46,086 nt of DNA, from contig NZ_JAKNBL010000024.1 of the NCBI RefSeq assembly GCF_022410535.1, positions 1-46,086 of the forward strand, given 5' to 3'. The position numbers were made by a program, and so were the translations under genes. Shown piece by piece: positions 1-8,769 of the stretch (position 1 is its first letter; every line of letters begins with the position of its first letter). Source of the DNA: Pelotomaculum terephthalicicum JT. Lineage in GTDB: Bacteria > Bacillota > Desulfotomaculia > Desulfotomaculales > Pelotomaculaceae. The notes under the pieces were generated by a model that was given only the letters and a program-made list of their open reading frames with translations, was not told the origin of the DNA and did not search any database.

Positions 1-148
1 GCAAAGCCAATAGATCCACGGTAAACGTGGAAAATTGCTTAGTTTGGTATTCAGTGATTCCTGTTTCGTTGGTGGTGCCAATGGTTGCTACGACAAACTT
101 TTTGTGTACATCAATGCCGCAGCAGATTTTGTGAATGATTTTGAGCAT
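1..148 (-). CDS. IS110-family recombinase, N-terminal part (cut by window edge)
   Basis: The minus-strand frame opens with ATG at 148-146 and stays open to the window edge, giving 49 residues. It starts MLKIIHKICCGIDVHKK and continues FVVATIGTTNETG. The GIDVHK motif with the first catalytic Asp is the hallmark of the N-terminal DEDD (RuvC-like) domain of IS110-family recombinases. The rest of the protein, including the serine-containing C-terminal domain, lies outside the window. The 5' flank, at higher coordinates, is the non-coding left end where IS110 elements carry their guide RNA. Family assignment is secure from the motif; whether the element is intact cannot be seen here. Confidence 0.85.
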   Translation of the reverse strand, partial: MLKIIHKICCGIDVHKKFVVATIGTTNETGITEYQTKQFSTFTVDLLAL

Positions 149-175
149 ATACACTTCCCCTCATTCAAATTTAAA

Positions 176-360
176 TGGATAAGCAGACATTGACTGTCTG
201 CCGCACCGGTAAACGGGAAGTTGTTACCTCAAGAATTAGGTTCCGTGATCTAAGTCACACTTATTTGTACTTGAAACGGCAGACGGCACATCTTAGCGTA
301 CGGACGGTCAGTGACCGTCACACTCACCTCCCCGTGCTCTGTAGTATATCTGCTTATCCA
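176..360 (-). ncRNA. Candidate IS110 bridge RNA region in the left non-coding end
   Basis: The segment directly upstream of the IS110 start codon is bounded by a perfect 12-bp inverted repeat, TGGATAAGCAGA at 176-187 and TCTGCTTATCCA at 349-360. On the minus strand this would close an RNA of about 185 nt. Inside are further hairpins: GCAGACA/TGTCTGC with a 5-nt loop (183-201), GACGGT/ACCGTC (303-319) and GTGA/TCAC (about 246-258). IS110 elements of the IS621 type encode a structured bridge RNA of similar length at this place and strand. The pairing is seen; the RNA function is inferred. The closing stem and the 183-201 hairpin share bases, so they would be alternatives. Confidence 0.5.
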
Positions 361-468
361 ACAAAATCATACCACAGAGCTATACAAGATTTTACCACTT
401 TAATTCTATTTTGTGCCTTGAGCACAGCGAAAGGAATGACACTTAGGTTGAAAGATAAAATTTTTAGC

Positions 469-792
469 GTGAAAGATAAAATTTTTCAATGGGTGATTTC
501 TATTTGTTTGCTGGTGCTGCTGGGCATCGCTGCCGCCGGCGGCTGCGGCCGGGTCGCCGGGCAAAAGGGGGAGGAGGCGGGGACAATTGTGCGGCAGCAG
601 GCTATCGAAGATAGTAAATTTGCGGTATATGGCCAGTTTCCGGTTAACGTAAAACCTGAGATGGATACTTTGCCGCTGGCTCCGGAGCTAAGCAAAATGA
701 CCAGCAAGGTTTTTATCAAGCTGTCCAAGACAGACAAGGAAATACTTGATAAAAATGGGTTTGTCGTGCTCCATGAAAAATCTGCGATGTAG
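469..792 (+). pseudogene. Truncated DUF3160-type lipoprotein (N-terminal fragment)
   Basis: From the GTG at 469 the frame encodes 107 residues. A lipoprotein signal peptide (hydrophobic ICLLVLLGIAAAGGC, lipobox AGGC) is followed by a segment ending in DKEILDKNGFVV. That short block resembles the start of DUF3160 domains, which normally run several hundred residues further; here a stop follows after VVLHEKSAM. I read it as a C-terminally truncated relic, although a short expressed lipoprotein cannot be excluded. In-frame ATG (436) and TTG (448) starts also exist, and an ATG at 175 would add residues from the IS110 leader. A 17-bp direct repeat (TGAAAGATAAAATTTTT, 449-465 and 470-486) covers the start region. 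Confidence 0.5.
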
Positions 793-833
793 ATATTAAA
801 AATACAAATTTTATAAAAAAGAGGTCGTTTGGT

Positions 834-1037
834 ATGGAGCATTTCCCCAACGCTACTCTTGTCGCACAAATATTTCACATAATTATATTGATTTTGTTTG
901 TAGCTGGTATTCTAGTATTAATATTTAAAGCGTGGTTTTTCAAAAAGAGTACTATTAACAAAATTGATGAGATGGAAAAAGAATTGAAGGAAATAAGAAA
1001 AATAATCGAAGATAAAAGAGCTAGGAAAGCAGAGTAA
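834..1037 (+). CDS. Small single-pass membrane protein, DUF4083-like
   Basis: This 67-residue ORF follows a GAGG ribosome binding site about 10 nt before its ATG. Residues about 12-34 form one strongly hydrophobic helix (IILILFVAGILVLIFKAW). The remainder, about 40-67, is highly charged and predicted to be helical (EMEKELKEIRKIIEDKR). This layout matches small Firmicute membrane proteins of the DUF4083 kind, but the match is by architecture only. It sits 41 bp after the truncated lipoprotein. Function is unknown. Confidence 0.55.
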   Translation: MEHFPNATLVAQIFHIIILILFVAGILVLIFKAWFFKKSTINKIDEMEKELKEIRKIIEDKRARKAE

Positions 1038-1386
1038 CAAGCCTTTTGCGGCAGAAAGAAAGGTAAGTGGCATGGATAAAAGATAAGAGATTAGCCCGAT
1101 AATGCTAAGAGCTTATAACGGAAATGGCGTCAGCGATATCCCGTACCCGGCGCGTGGGATATTGTAAGAGACAAACTATATGTCAATCCCTTTCTGGAAA
1201 TCCCTGCGCAGGGATTTTTTAAATTTTTTTGCAAAAGGATGATCTTTTTTTATGGTTTTTACGTCATGTATTACAGAACAAAGTTATAATGGCGTTCATG
1301 ATTTCCTTTCCTGCCTGTGTCCCAGTATGTTAATGATCTAAGGGATGATATGAAGATGACGATGCGGTGATCTGGAGGGGTGTTTC
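1038..1386. other. Intergenic region with a hairpin, a terminator and promoter-like AT-rich DNA
   Basis: No coding frame is convincing here. An imperfect hairpin (ATATCCC near 1137 pairing with GGGATAT near 1156) precedes the intrinsic terminator at 1198-1222. Between about 1225 and 1300 the DNA is AT-rich and contains a TATAAT hexamer near 1283, a possible -10 for the lipoprotein gene at 1387. I found no clearly spaced -35, so no promoter is called. Confidence 0.4.
1198..1222 (+). terminator. Rho-independent terminator
   Basis: AAATCCCTG, a 2-nt CG loop and CAGGGATTT form a perfect 9-bp stem followed directly by a T run. It would end transcripts from the small membrane-protein gene at 834-1037. 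Confidence 0.8.
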
Positions 1387-1962
1387 ATGCGGTTTAAGAT
1401 AACCAACTTGGAAACCGCAGTTGTTTTTTCACTTATTGCCTTAATCGCTTTCACAGTAACAGGCTGCTCGTCTCAGCCCGTGGCGCCGGACGGGTCCGGG
1501 ATGCCCGGCCGCTTTGACCGGGCGGAAAGGCTCGGCCAATTTACCGTGGTCAACAGAGCCGTGGACTGCCAGGGAACCACGGTTACTATAGAAAAAATCC
1601 TGCTTGACAGGACGGGGACGTTTATGATTGCCGCCGTTGAAGGAGATATCAGGGGAACGGTGGATCCGCTTTGCGTCAAGCTTTTTGACGGGGAGGACCG
1701 GAATCTGGGCTTTAACTCTTTCCAGCAAGAATACCCGGCAGAATTGCCTGGAGGTGAAATACTTTTAACCTTTGATCCGATTGAAAATTTTAATGAACCA
1801 TTGCGTCTGGAGTTTTCCGGCGGGCCGGTACAGTATGAGAACGGGCCTGTCGTTCTGAACTTGCAAGATATTAAGTTTAAAAAAGCGGACAATAAATACG
1901 TCTGTACCTATCAACTGGCTGAACTGGCGGAGAAAAACGGCTACAAGCGTTGCTGGAAATAA
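1387..1962 (+). CDS. Lipoprotein with a DUF4179/DUF5643-like beta domain
   Basis: The ATG is preceded by a TGGAGGGG ribosome binding site. The 191-residue product has a signal peptide ending in the lipobox VTGC near residue 27 and a beta-rich body (TVTIEKILLDRTGTFMIAAV). That block resembles the repeat found in the two DUF4179 anti-sigma-like proteins further along this window (VTITDVLYDQG), so a related sandwich fold is plausible. No catalytic residues are evident. It is followed by a frameshifted gene relic and then a large TPR-type secreted protein. Surface localisation is inferred from the lipobox; the role is unknown. Confidence 0.65.
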   Translation: MRFKITNLETAVVFSLIALIAFTVTGCSSQPVAPDGSGMPGRFDRAERLGQFTVVNRAVDCQGTTVTIEKILLDRTGTFMIAAVEGDIRGTVDPLCVKLFDGEDRNLGFNSFQQEYPAELPGGEILLTFDPIENFNEPLRLEFSGGPVQYENGPVVLNLQDIKFKKADNKYVCTYQLAELAEKNGYKRCWK

Positions 1963-1963
1963 C

Positions 1964-2199
1964 GCTACTGCGGAATTGGACGTGGCTGAAACAATATTAA
2001 GGAAAGGAGACAGGGAAGCTGAGCCTCTTCATTTCTATGCTTACTTGACCTTAAAACAAGGGGAAAAGGCAGCCAGGACCTTTACCTGGAAAAGGAGCAA
2101 AATAAGTGGAAGATAACCAGGGTTGACGAGCTGACCATATTCGAAGAAATGCAGGGAGTCAATTCAGTTTTAAACAAAGATGGCAAATTATTTCCCTAA
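1964..2199 (+). pseudogene. Frameshifted relic of a small secreted or lipoprotein gene
   Basis: Two consecutive frames carry protein-like sequence that reads as one protein if a single frameshift is placed near 2061-2068, in the run GGGGAAAAGG. The first frame gives DVAETILRKGDREAEPLHFY, followed by AYLTLKQGEK. The second gives DLYLEKEQNKWKITRVDE and ends at TAA 2197-2199. The K-W-K-I pattern is typical of the last strand in NTF2- or DUF4829-like lipoproteins. No start codon with a ribosome binding site is present, so the N-terminus is also lost. Confidence 0.45.
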
Positions 2200-2240
2200 A
2201 ACAGAAAATATAGAAGAGATTGCGCCAGGAGGTGGCTGAC

Positions 2241-4907
2241 ATGATTAAATTCAGCAAGATTGCCGTTTCCCCGGTTGTATTTTTATTGGTTTTCGCTGTT
2301 ATCACCGGGTTGGCCGGCAAAGACCATGAATTTTGGGCCGCTGAACAAAGCCTGCCGGCCAACGAGGCTGAAGCGGCGGCAGCCGGCGAGTTATTAGATG
2401 AATTAAAGGTAAAACTGTGGCAGGCTACGACCAATTATGAAATGGCAAATATTATTGGCGCTTTTGACGCCCTGCCCGGGCCGGACCCTGACGCGGCGCA
2501 GGTTTTACTGGACTACCTGAGAGATAAAAATATAAATGACGCCTTTAGCATCAGTAATATCCTGATTAGGTTGATGACAGAGGAGCAAGTTTCTCAACTG
2601 GCTAAAGATATTGGCGCTTATAATGACGCTAATGCCAACCGGTATCTGGTTCCTGTTCTGGCAGCCCGCATGAATAATCCGGATGATTTGACCAGTGCGG
2701 TTCTTTCCCTGCAAGGCAATTGTTTTTTTGAGCAGGCCTGGCAAATAGTTTTTGTCAATCCGGCCGATCTGGTGCGATGGCTGGATGAGACTTGCGTTAA
2801 ACTAAACGATCCGTACGTTGAGCGGCGTCTTGTCGACACAGTCGGGAGATTTGCTCAAAAACAAATTGACAATGCCGGCCGCGCGGCCGTCACCGGCTGG
2901 CTATGGCGCGCGCAGGAGAAGGAACCGGATCCGGTTTACCGCTCCGACCAGCTTTGCACCCTCTATCAATTGGGAGAGACGAAAGCGTTGGAAACGTTAG
3001 GTAGCCTCTATTCCAGCCTTGCTTCCGCCAGGGCTAGAGCCGGCTTGATTTATAGAATCGCCGGCATCGCTCACCAGCGATTAGCGGAAACCGATAGGGA
3101 GCGCTGGATTGACTGGCTGTGGAAAATCGCCGAAACGGATGCGTCGCCATACTGCCGCCAGGCATGCCTTGCCGCCCTCTATATGGATTTAGGCCAGGAA
3201 AAGGCCCTGGAACAGTATGTGCGGGATACGGACCAAAACGGAACGGCTGCCTTAACGCAAGAGGATCATGTTTTCAGAATTGGCGGCTCGGACTGGCGGT
3301 TGCTGAAGGATGCCTGCCAAAAATATCCGCGCAGCTACCTGGCCCGGGGAGTCGAGTCCTATGAGGCAGTGCGGGGGATACCCTATTTTGAAATAGAGCG
3401 TGCCGAGGAACCATCATATAACGGCGTCTGGGTGCCTCCGTACGGGGACGAGGAGTATGATCTGGACCGGGAAATCCCCGGCTGGGAAAAATTCCTGGCG
3501 GAATTTCCCCGCCACCCGGCCGCGGACGACGCGGCTTACCGCCTGGCGCGCTGTTACGAGATCGAGGGACGTTTTAGCGATGCCGTCAAGACGATGCAGC
3601 AAGCCCGTTTCTTGACTGACGGAGACATTCGCTACGCGGCAGCCGGCAGGTTGGTTTACATCCTGGATGTGCGGATGACTTATGAGCAACTGGAGGCGCT
3701 GGCCGCGGAAAAACTGGAGCCGCCCCTGCAGGCGTTTGTCAGCTATTCCCTGGCTGTAAGGGAAGTCCGCCGGGATAATTACGCGCGGGCTGCCGCCGGG
3801 CTGGAGGATTTTTTAAAACAGGAGGAAGCTCTGACAGCCGGACAGTTTATTTTGCCTTTTGATTATCTCAACAATTTTGACTATCTCAACGAGAAGGATA
3901 AATACGATTTGCGCGGTTCAGTCGAAAAGCAGCTGGCCGAGGTAAAGAAGCTTGCCGGTTTGCAGTCCCAGTGGGAAGAATCAAAGGACCCGGCTGATTT
4001 ATACCAATTAGCGGCGGCGATCTTTCATAACGAGATGCTTTACTATAACCACTTGTGGGCCGGGGAGCGGCAGGAATACAACTGGCTGGGATTTATCAAC
4101 ACCACGGGCCACGGACACGCGCCCGCGGAAATGGCTGTTTTCGTCCGGGAGATGATCAACTGCAACCACAGCCTGCCGTATTTCCAGCAGGTCTACCGGG
4201 AGCCGTCCGCCGCGCCGGAGCTGAAGGCCAGGGCGCTTTACTCCGCCGGCCTTTGCTACATCGGCCTGGACGAGTGGGGGGACGACGCCATGTTCGCCTT
4301 TAACCCGTCTGATATTCGGGGGAAAATCATTTCCACCTACCGGCAATTTGTCGAAGAATACCCGGACAGCAGCATGGCCGACGACGCGCTGCTGGCGCTC
4401 GGCGCATACACCGGCGACGCCGCTTACCCGCAGAGAATATTGGCGGAGTACCCTGCGAGCGACACCGTCGAAAAAGCGAACGACCTGATTAAAGAGTTTG
4501 ACCGGATTAAAGACCTTACAGAAAGGATGGAATCACCGTATCATTTTTTACCGTGGTCTACTAATCCGTGGGTGCCTTTCAAGATCATGTCCCCGGATGA
4601 CGAGAGCGTGCCGCTGGAAATCAGAAATTGGGCGGCCGCCAACGCCAAAGATTTCTTTACCGGCGTTAAAACCCTGGGTGAATGGAGCTATGCTTGCGTC
4701 TCGGCCGGGGAAAAGTCCGCCGCCGGTTATAGAGTGGGAATAATTGGCGTTCGCGGTGAAAGCAACGGCAAGTTGAAGGTTTATTACCGGATGGACAGCC
4801 CGATGCCCGGGGAGGTGACGGCGCAGGAAATAGTTTATCCCTCTGTCTTAGTCCGCCTCCCGGCGACCAGCGCAGTGGTGGAATTTGCGGAAGGATTCCC
4901 GCAATGA
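2241..4907 (+). CDS. Large secreted TPR/HEAT-like repeat protein
   Basis: I start at the ATG at 2241 because AGGAGG lies 8 nt upstream; the frame is open 21 nt further. The 888-residue product has a signal-peptide-like N-terminus (KFSKIAVSPVVFLLVFAVIT) and no lipobox. The body is helical-repeat-like. Two blocks match BamD/YbgF-type TPRs: FLAEFPRHPAADDAAYRLAR near residue 420, and FVEEYPDSSMADDALLALGA near 700. A C-terminal region with aromatic beta strands follows. Such proteins are usually extracytoplasmic scaffolds. No enzyme motif is visible, and the partner is unknown. It stands alone between lipoprotein genes. Confidence 0.7.
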   Translation: MIKFSKIAVSPVVFLLVFAVITGLAGKDHEFWAAEQSLPANEAEAAAAGELLDELKVKLWQATTNYEMANIIGAFDALPGPDPDAAQVLLDYLRDKNINDAFSISNILIRLMTEEQVSQLAKDIGAYNDANANRYLVPVLAARMNNPDDLTSAVLSLQGNCFFEQAWQIVFVNPADLVRWLDETCVKLNDPYVERRLVDTVGRFAQKQIDNAGRAAVTGWLWRAQEKEPDPVYRSDQLCTLYQLGETKALETLGSLYSSLASARARAGLIYRIAGIAHQRLAETDRERWIDWLWKIAETDASPYCRQACLAALYMDLGQEKALEQYVRDTDQNGTAALTQEDHVFRIGGSDWRLLKDACQKYPRSYLARGVESYEAVRGIPYFEIERAEEPSYNGVWVPPYGDEEYDLDREIPGWEKFLAEFPRHPAADDAAYRLARCYEIEGRFSDAVKTMQQARFLTDGDIRYAAAGRLVYILDVRMTYEQLEALAAEKLEPPLQAFVSYSLAVREVRRDNYARAAAGLEDFLKQEEALTAGQFILPFDYLNNFDYLNEKDKYDLRGSVEKQLAEVKKLAGLQSQWEESKDPADLYQLAAAIFHNEMLYYNHLWAGERQEYNWLGFINTTGHGHAPAEMAVFVREMINCNHSLPYFQQVYREPSAAPELKARALYSAGLCYIGLDEWGDDAMFAFNPSDIRGKIISTYRQFVEEYPDSSMADDALLALGAYTGDAAYPQRILAEYPASDTVEKANDLIKEFDRIKDLTERMESPYHFLPWSTNPWVPFKIMSPDDESVPLEIRNWAAANAKDFFTGVKTLGEWSYACVSAGEKSAAGYRVGIIGVRGESNGKLKVYYRMDSPMPGEVTAQEIVYPSVLVRLPATSAVVEFAEGFPQ

Positions 4908-4955
4908 TTTTAGTCTCCATGCCTGGAAAAATATAAGGTGCAAGGAGCTTATTGC

Positions 4956-5618
4956 ATGAAAAAGTTTTTTTTGCTCATGTCGTGGTGCTGTTTGTTGTCT
5001 TTATTAAGTGGTTGTTCACTTTCAAACAAAGAAGGTATTAGTACGTTCGATGAGACGGTTTATGCGGCTATTGATGACCAAACTGTTTGGTCTCATTGTG
5101 AGCTAATTGATCGTAGCGGGCTTGATACACAAGGATACCCACACCCAATTACATCTACATCTATTTACCTTTCATCTTGCAACACGCTAAATAAGAAGGA
5201 TGCAAAACTTATAACAGAACTACCGTTAATAGCAGTTGATAGCGCCGGAAGAGAAGTATTAACCAGAGTTACCGATATCACACCTGCCGATAATAATTGG
5301 ATTGTGATAGAAGAATACTTGGCCGGTGCAGACTGGAACCAAGGCTCCATAAGAATTATCGGCATGAATCTTGAGACCAAGGAGCAGCGTGCAATCGCAA
5401 GTGGTGGTCGTTCCGGCGGCTTGAATTTTAAATACATGGTAAAAGACAATTACGTCTTCTGGTCAGCAAAAGCTTTGGATGAAACTCGCGAATCAGCTAT
5501 TATGAATTTATTGACAGGTGAAAAGCAAACTTTAGTAGGAGTTGACTATGATGCTAAAGTCGTCATTGAAAATGGCATTATAAATGCTGATGATAAAGCT
5601 ATAAGCATAAAAATATAA
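4956..5618 (+). CDS. Lipoprotein, propeller-like, AT-rich
   Basis: The ATG at 4956 has AAGGAG 8 nt upstream, favouring it over an ATG 18 nt earlier. The 220-residue product begins MKKFFLLM and has the lipobox LLSGC near residue 20. The body contains short repeated beta patterns (WIVIEEYL, GSIRIIGMNLETKEQRAIAS, YVFWSAKA) like blades of a partial beta-propeller. Base composition is more AT-rich than the flanking genes, which may indicate separate acquisition. Role unknown; an extracytoplasmic anchored protein is inferred. Confidence 0.6.
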   Translation: MKKFFLLMSWCCLLSLLSGCSLSNKEGISTFDETVYAAIDDQTVWSHCELIDRSGLDTQGYPHPITSTSIYLSSCNTLNKKDAKLITELPLIAVDSAGREVLTRVTDITPADNNWIVIEEYLAGADWNQGSIRIIGMNLETKEQRAIASGGRSGGLNFKYMVKDNYVFWSAKALDETRESAIMNLLTGEKQTLVGVDYDAKVVIENGIINADDKAISIKI

Positions 5619-5705
5619 TTAATATTCCATATAATTTTTGCAAGAAACCAAGCATATCCTGAAACCAATTATATTAAGAAACAACATAAATAAGGAGGAG
5701 ATCTT

Positions 5706-7457
5706 TTGAAAAGGGTTAAGGGAGCAGCCGTTGTAGTGCTGGCTGTGGGCATGCTGTTGTCCACGACCGCCTGGGCGGCGGAAAAAGAGGCGTCGGGCGG
5801 GCGGGCAGCACAAGGCGGTACGGCAACTGTGGAGTTGCAAGACGGGGCCGCCGGACAGCCGGTGGCAAAGGCGGAGTTAAACGAATCGCAGCGGCAGGCG
5901 CTGGAAAAAATCTACCAAATTGTGCCCGAACTAAAGGAACTTTCCGTGGAAGGCATGTATAACGAAGGGGAGGCCACTTGGGGGGTAGTTCTGAACGACA
6001 ACACCGGGGATGTGGGACCCGACATTAGGCGAACTCACGCCAACCTCACCTTTAAAACTGATACGGGAGAACTGCTCAGGTTCGATATCCGGAACCCGAA
6101 TTGGGCTTCTGTAGAGTTTCCGGCTTCCGGGTTGGCCAAGGAAAAGGCGGCTGAATTCGCCCGGCAGGTTCTGGGAGACAAAATGGAGGACTATCAGATG
6201 AGCGATCAGATAGGCTACGGCAGTGGAGGCGCACGGGACGACAAGGGGAACGAGATAAGGTGGGCCTCGGCGAATGTGCAGTTTGAGCGCCTGATCAACG
6301 GTATACCCTTTTTAAACAGCGGCATTCGGGTGAGTGTCGACGCCGCCGGGCATGTTACCGAATATTATACGGAAGGATCCTACAAGAGAAATGACAGCAT
6401 AAAAGACAGCGGGCCGGATCCGGCGGTGTTCCCCGATCCCGCCCTGGCAGTGACGAAGGAAGCGGCGGCAGAGATTTATGCCGGGCTGCTGGAAATGAAG
6501 CTGAACTACGTTGAGCGGCAGCCCATGCAGTACCCTTACCCTATATTGGGCGATGAGGAGGTCGAAACCCGGCCGGTTTTAATATATACTCCTACTCCTG
6601 CTATGTATGCGTTCATAGACGCTGTAACAGGGAAGCCGCTGGCTGAATCTCACGAGCAGCCGCTGACCAGCCGGATCAGACTGGCTGGAGAGGGCAAGAA
6701 ACTGGCTGCCGGGACTCCCGAAGCAGCCGCCGCCCTGCTTGCCGCTGAAACCGGCATAGATATTTCCGGGATGAAGTTTATAAGGGAAGGAGATTACCTT
6801 AATTCGGGGATTAAGGTGAAAGAGTACAGCTGGCATTCCGAACCCCAGACGGAGCAGGGCGGCATAAATCGTTTTTTAACTATCAGCACGCTGGCAGATA
6901 CAGGCCAGGTTGTCGGCTTCAGCCTCTACGATGAATCCGGGCGCGGCCAAAAGGGGACGGTAACCAGAGAAACCGCGCAGGAAACGGCTATGCAATTCGT
7001 GCAAAGGTATCTGGAGCAAGGCGCGGTCGAGTTGGTCATGTCGAGCTTCCAGGCGCAGGAAGACAGCATTCCCGACTGGGTGGACAGGAGCAAGCTCCCG
7101 GACAATGAGCAGCGGCCGGAATTTCATTTTACTTTCACACTTACCCACCAGGGCATCCCGGTTTCGGACCGTTATAACTATGTTACTGTAGACGGACTTA
7201 CAGGCAGGATTACTGCTTATTCCAGCGGAAACGGCAGTTCGTCCGTCAACCTGCCGGACAGCGGGAATGTGGTGACGGCTGAAGCTGCCAAGGCTGAATT
7301 TCTGAAAAGCCAACCGCTGCGTCTGGTTTACGTCTGGCCTGAATATTTCGGCCAGAAAGCACCCAAGCCTCTCCTGGTTTACCTGCCGGACTACAGCTAT
7401 GGTGGAAAATACATCGACGCCTTGACGGGAAAAACGGTGACTTTGGAGGTGAAATAG
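5706..7457 (+). CDS. Secreted YcdB/YcdC-PepSY-type protein
   Basis: A TTG start at 5706 has AAGGAGGAG just upstream. The 583-residue product has a signal peptide ending near TAWAAEKEA. Its body contains repeats of the form F.TDTGELLRFDIRNPNWA, VTEYYTEG and YVTVDGLTGRITAYSSG, each pairing a short strand with a D..TG turn. This is the pattern of YcdB/YcdC (PF16244) and PepSY-like domains, found in extracellular Firmicute proteins and proposed to bind or inhibit peptidases. The C-terminus, YIDALTGKTVTLE, is repeated almost exactly at 12766-12816, the relic of a second copy. No catalytic residues are evident. Confidence 0.7.
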   Translation: MKRVKGAAVVVLAVGMLLSTTAWAAEKEASGGRAAQGGTATVELQDGAAGQPVAKAELNESQRQALEKIYQIVPELKELSVEGMYNEGEATWGVVLNDNTGDVGPDIRRTHANLTFKTDTGELLRFDIRNPNWASVEFPASGLAKEKAAEFARQVLGDKMEDYQMSDQIGYGSGGARDDKGNEIRWASANVQFERLINGIPFLNSGIRVSVDAAGHVTEYYTEGSYKRNDSIKDSGPDPAVFPDPALAVTKEAAAEIYAGLLEMKLNYVERQPMQYPYPILGDEEVETRPVLIYTPTPAMYAFIDAVTGKPLAESHEQPLTSRIRLAGEGKKLAAGTPEAAAALLAAETGIDISGMKFIREGDYLNSGIKVKEYSWHSEPQTEQGGINRFLTISTLADTGQVVGFSLYDESGRGQKGTVTRETAQETAMQFVQRYLEQGAVELVMSSFQAQEDSIPDWVDRSKLPDNEQRPEFHFTFTLTHQGIPVSDRYNYVTVDGLTGRITAYSSGNGSSSVNLPDSGNVVTAEAAKAEFLKSQPLRLVYVWPEYFGQKAPKPLLVYLPDYSYGGKYIDALTGKTVTLEVK

Positions 7458-7500
7458 AAAGGACCGGATATCGGTAAACTGAAAAAGAAACTTGGTGAGA

Positions 7501-7526
7501 GTCAGCCCGCCGGTTAGCGGGCTGAC
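7501..7526 (+). terminator. Perfect 10-bp hairpin after the YcdB-type gene
   Basis: GTCAGCCCGC, loop CGGTTA and GCGGGCTGAC form a 10-bp GC-rich stem 44 bp after the stop codon. No T tract follows, so it may act as an mRNA-stabilising or weak terminating structure. Confidence 0.5.
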
Positions 7527-7595
7527 ATCTGTAAAGCCCGGATGATAAGCATTAAGCATGGCTGGTGATTGTACTGGCGAAGGAGTGTCGATGTG

Positions 7596-8699
7596 ATGAG
7601 AAAAAGGGTAATTATGTTAGGAACCATTGTCTCACTGCTATTCTCTGCGTGTGCTTATGGCTTTGCGGCCAAAGAAATTCAAGCCGCAATTGTGCTGGAC
7701 GGTGCTAACATTGAAGCTTGCGCCTATATTTACGGAGGAGATGTTTACCTGCCGCTGCGGGCGGTTGGTGAAGCGCTAGGGTATGAAATACAGTGGTCGG
7801 GAGAGGAACAGACGGTTTCCGTTTCCAGACCCGGGGAAAATATAGTTATTGATTTGAGCAATGATAAAATAACCGCGGATGACCATGTCTATTATATGGG
7901 CGGAGATTATTCAGCCAAGGGGTTCTATGGCGGCAGCGTAACAATAGGAGACAGAATGTACATGCGGGCGGACTTTTTCTCCGACAACCTGGGGCTTAAA
8001 GTCCGGTGGGACGGGCAAAATGGAATAATGCAGCTTGAAAGCGTTAAAAAGAACGCGATTTCCATAAAAACAGTGAAAGAAGCTTCTGAGGACGATAAGA
8101 TTAAAATAACCATACAATACCCGCAGATCGACGGGTTGGCTGATAAAACCGTGCAGGACAGTATAAACTCCATTTTCGAGAAATCAGCAACGGATGCCAG
8201 GAATGAAGGGCTGAAAAATGTTGAAGAAATGGAAAAGGTCAGGGCGTCGGGTTATACGGGCAGTCCAAACAAGTGTGAAACCTATTTCGACTACCGGTTG
8301 AAATACAATCAAAGCGGACTGCTGAGCGTTGTATGCATGGATTACCAGTACGCCGGGGGGGCGCACGGACTGACGGTGCAAAGCTCCCATACCTTCAACC
8401 TGAAAACAGGTGAAGAATACCAGCTCAAGGATTTGATGAAAAATGACGCGGATTATGTTTCTCTTATTAACAATACCGTCAGGAATGAGGTAAACGAACG
8501 GGTTAAGGAAGGAACATTGTCGGAAAACAAACCCTTCGAGACCATCAGGGACGACCAGGATTTTTACCTTGCCGATAGCGCGGTCGTGGTTTACTTCCAG
8601 CAGTATGAATATTGGCCCTATACCGCCGGCATACAGGAATTCCCGGTTGATTTCTCAGCGTTGAAAGATATGCTGAAGCCCGGTTTCTTAGTTTCTTAA
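7596..8699 (+). CDS. Secreted protein: copper-amine-oxidase N-domain plus DUF4163/DUF3298 (RsiV-like)
   Basis: AAGGAG at 7580-7585 supports ATG 7596; GTG 7593 is equally possible. The 367-residue product has a signal peptide (IVSLLFSACAYGFAA). A CuAO-like N-terminal domain follows at about residues 30-145, with the typical DVYLPLRAVGEALGYEIQW and D..MYMRADFF strands. DUF4163 and DUF3298 follow at about 150-365: ITIQYPQIDGLAD...INSIF, YQYAGGAHG and FNLKTGEEYQLKDLM. This C-terminal pair occurs in RsiV and PdaC-like proteins, where it can bind lysozyme or peptidoglycan. Cell-wall binding outside the membrane is therefore inferred. Confidence 0.8.
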   Translation: MRKRVIMLGTIVSLLFSACAYGFAAKEIQAAIVLDGANIEACAYIYGGDVYLPLRAVGEALGYEIQWSGEEQTVSVSRPGENIVIDLSNDKITADDHVYYMGGDYSAKGFYGGSVTIGDRMYMRADFFSDNLGLKVRWDGQNGIMQLESVKKNAISIKTVKEASEDDKIKITIQYPQIDGLADKTVQDSINSIFEKSATDARNEGLKNVEEMEKVRASGYTGSPNKCETYFDYRLKYNQSGLLSVVCMDYQYAGGAHGLTVQSSHTFNLKTGEEYQLKDLMKNDADYVSLINNTVRNEVNERVKEGTLSENKPFETIRDDQDFYLADSAVVVYFQQYEYWPYTAGIQEFPVDFSALKDMLKPGFLVS

Positions 8700-8769
8700 T
8701 TATGGCGGGTTGCGGTAAATCGGAAGTTGTTCCGGTTGAACAGAGTAGAGACCTTATGCTGGAGAATAG

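Noticed and set aside
175-468. N-terminal extension of the lipoprotein fragment starting at ATG 175
   Set aside because: It runs through the IS110 leader with its inverted repeats, lacks a ribosome binding site, and puts the signal peptide about 100 residues into the protein.
1081-1165. Possible riboswitch before the terminator at 1198
   Set aside because: A 7-bp hairpin is present, but no conserved core of a known riboswitch class could be recognised, and it lies before a terminator with no gene directly downstream.
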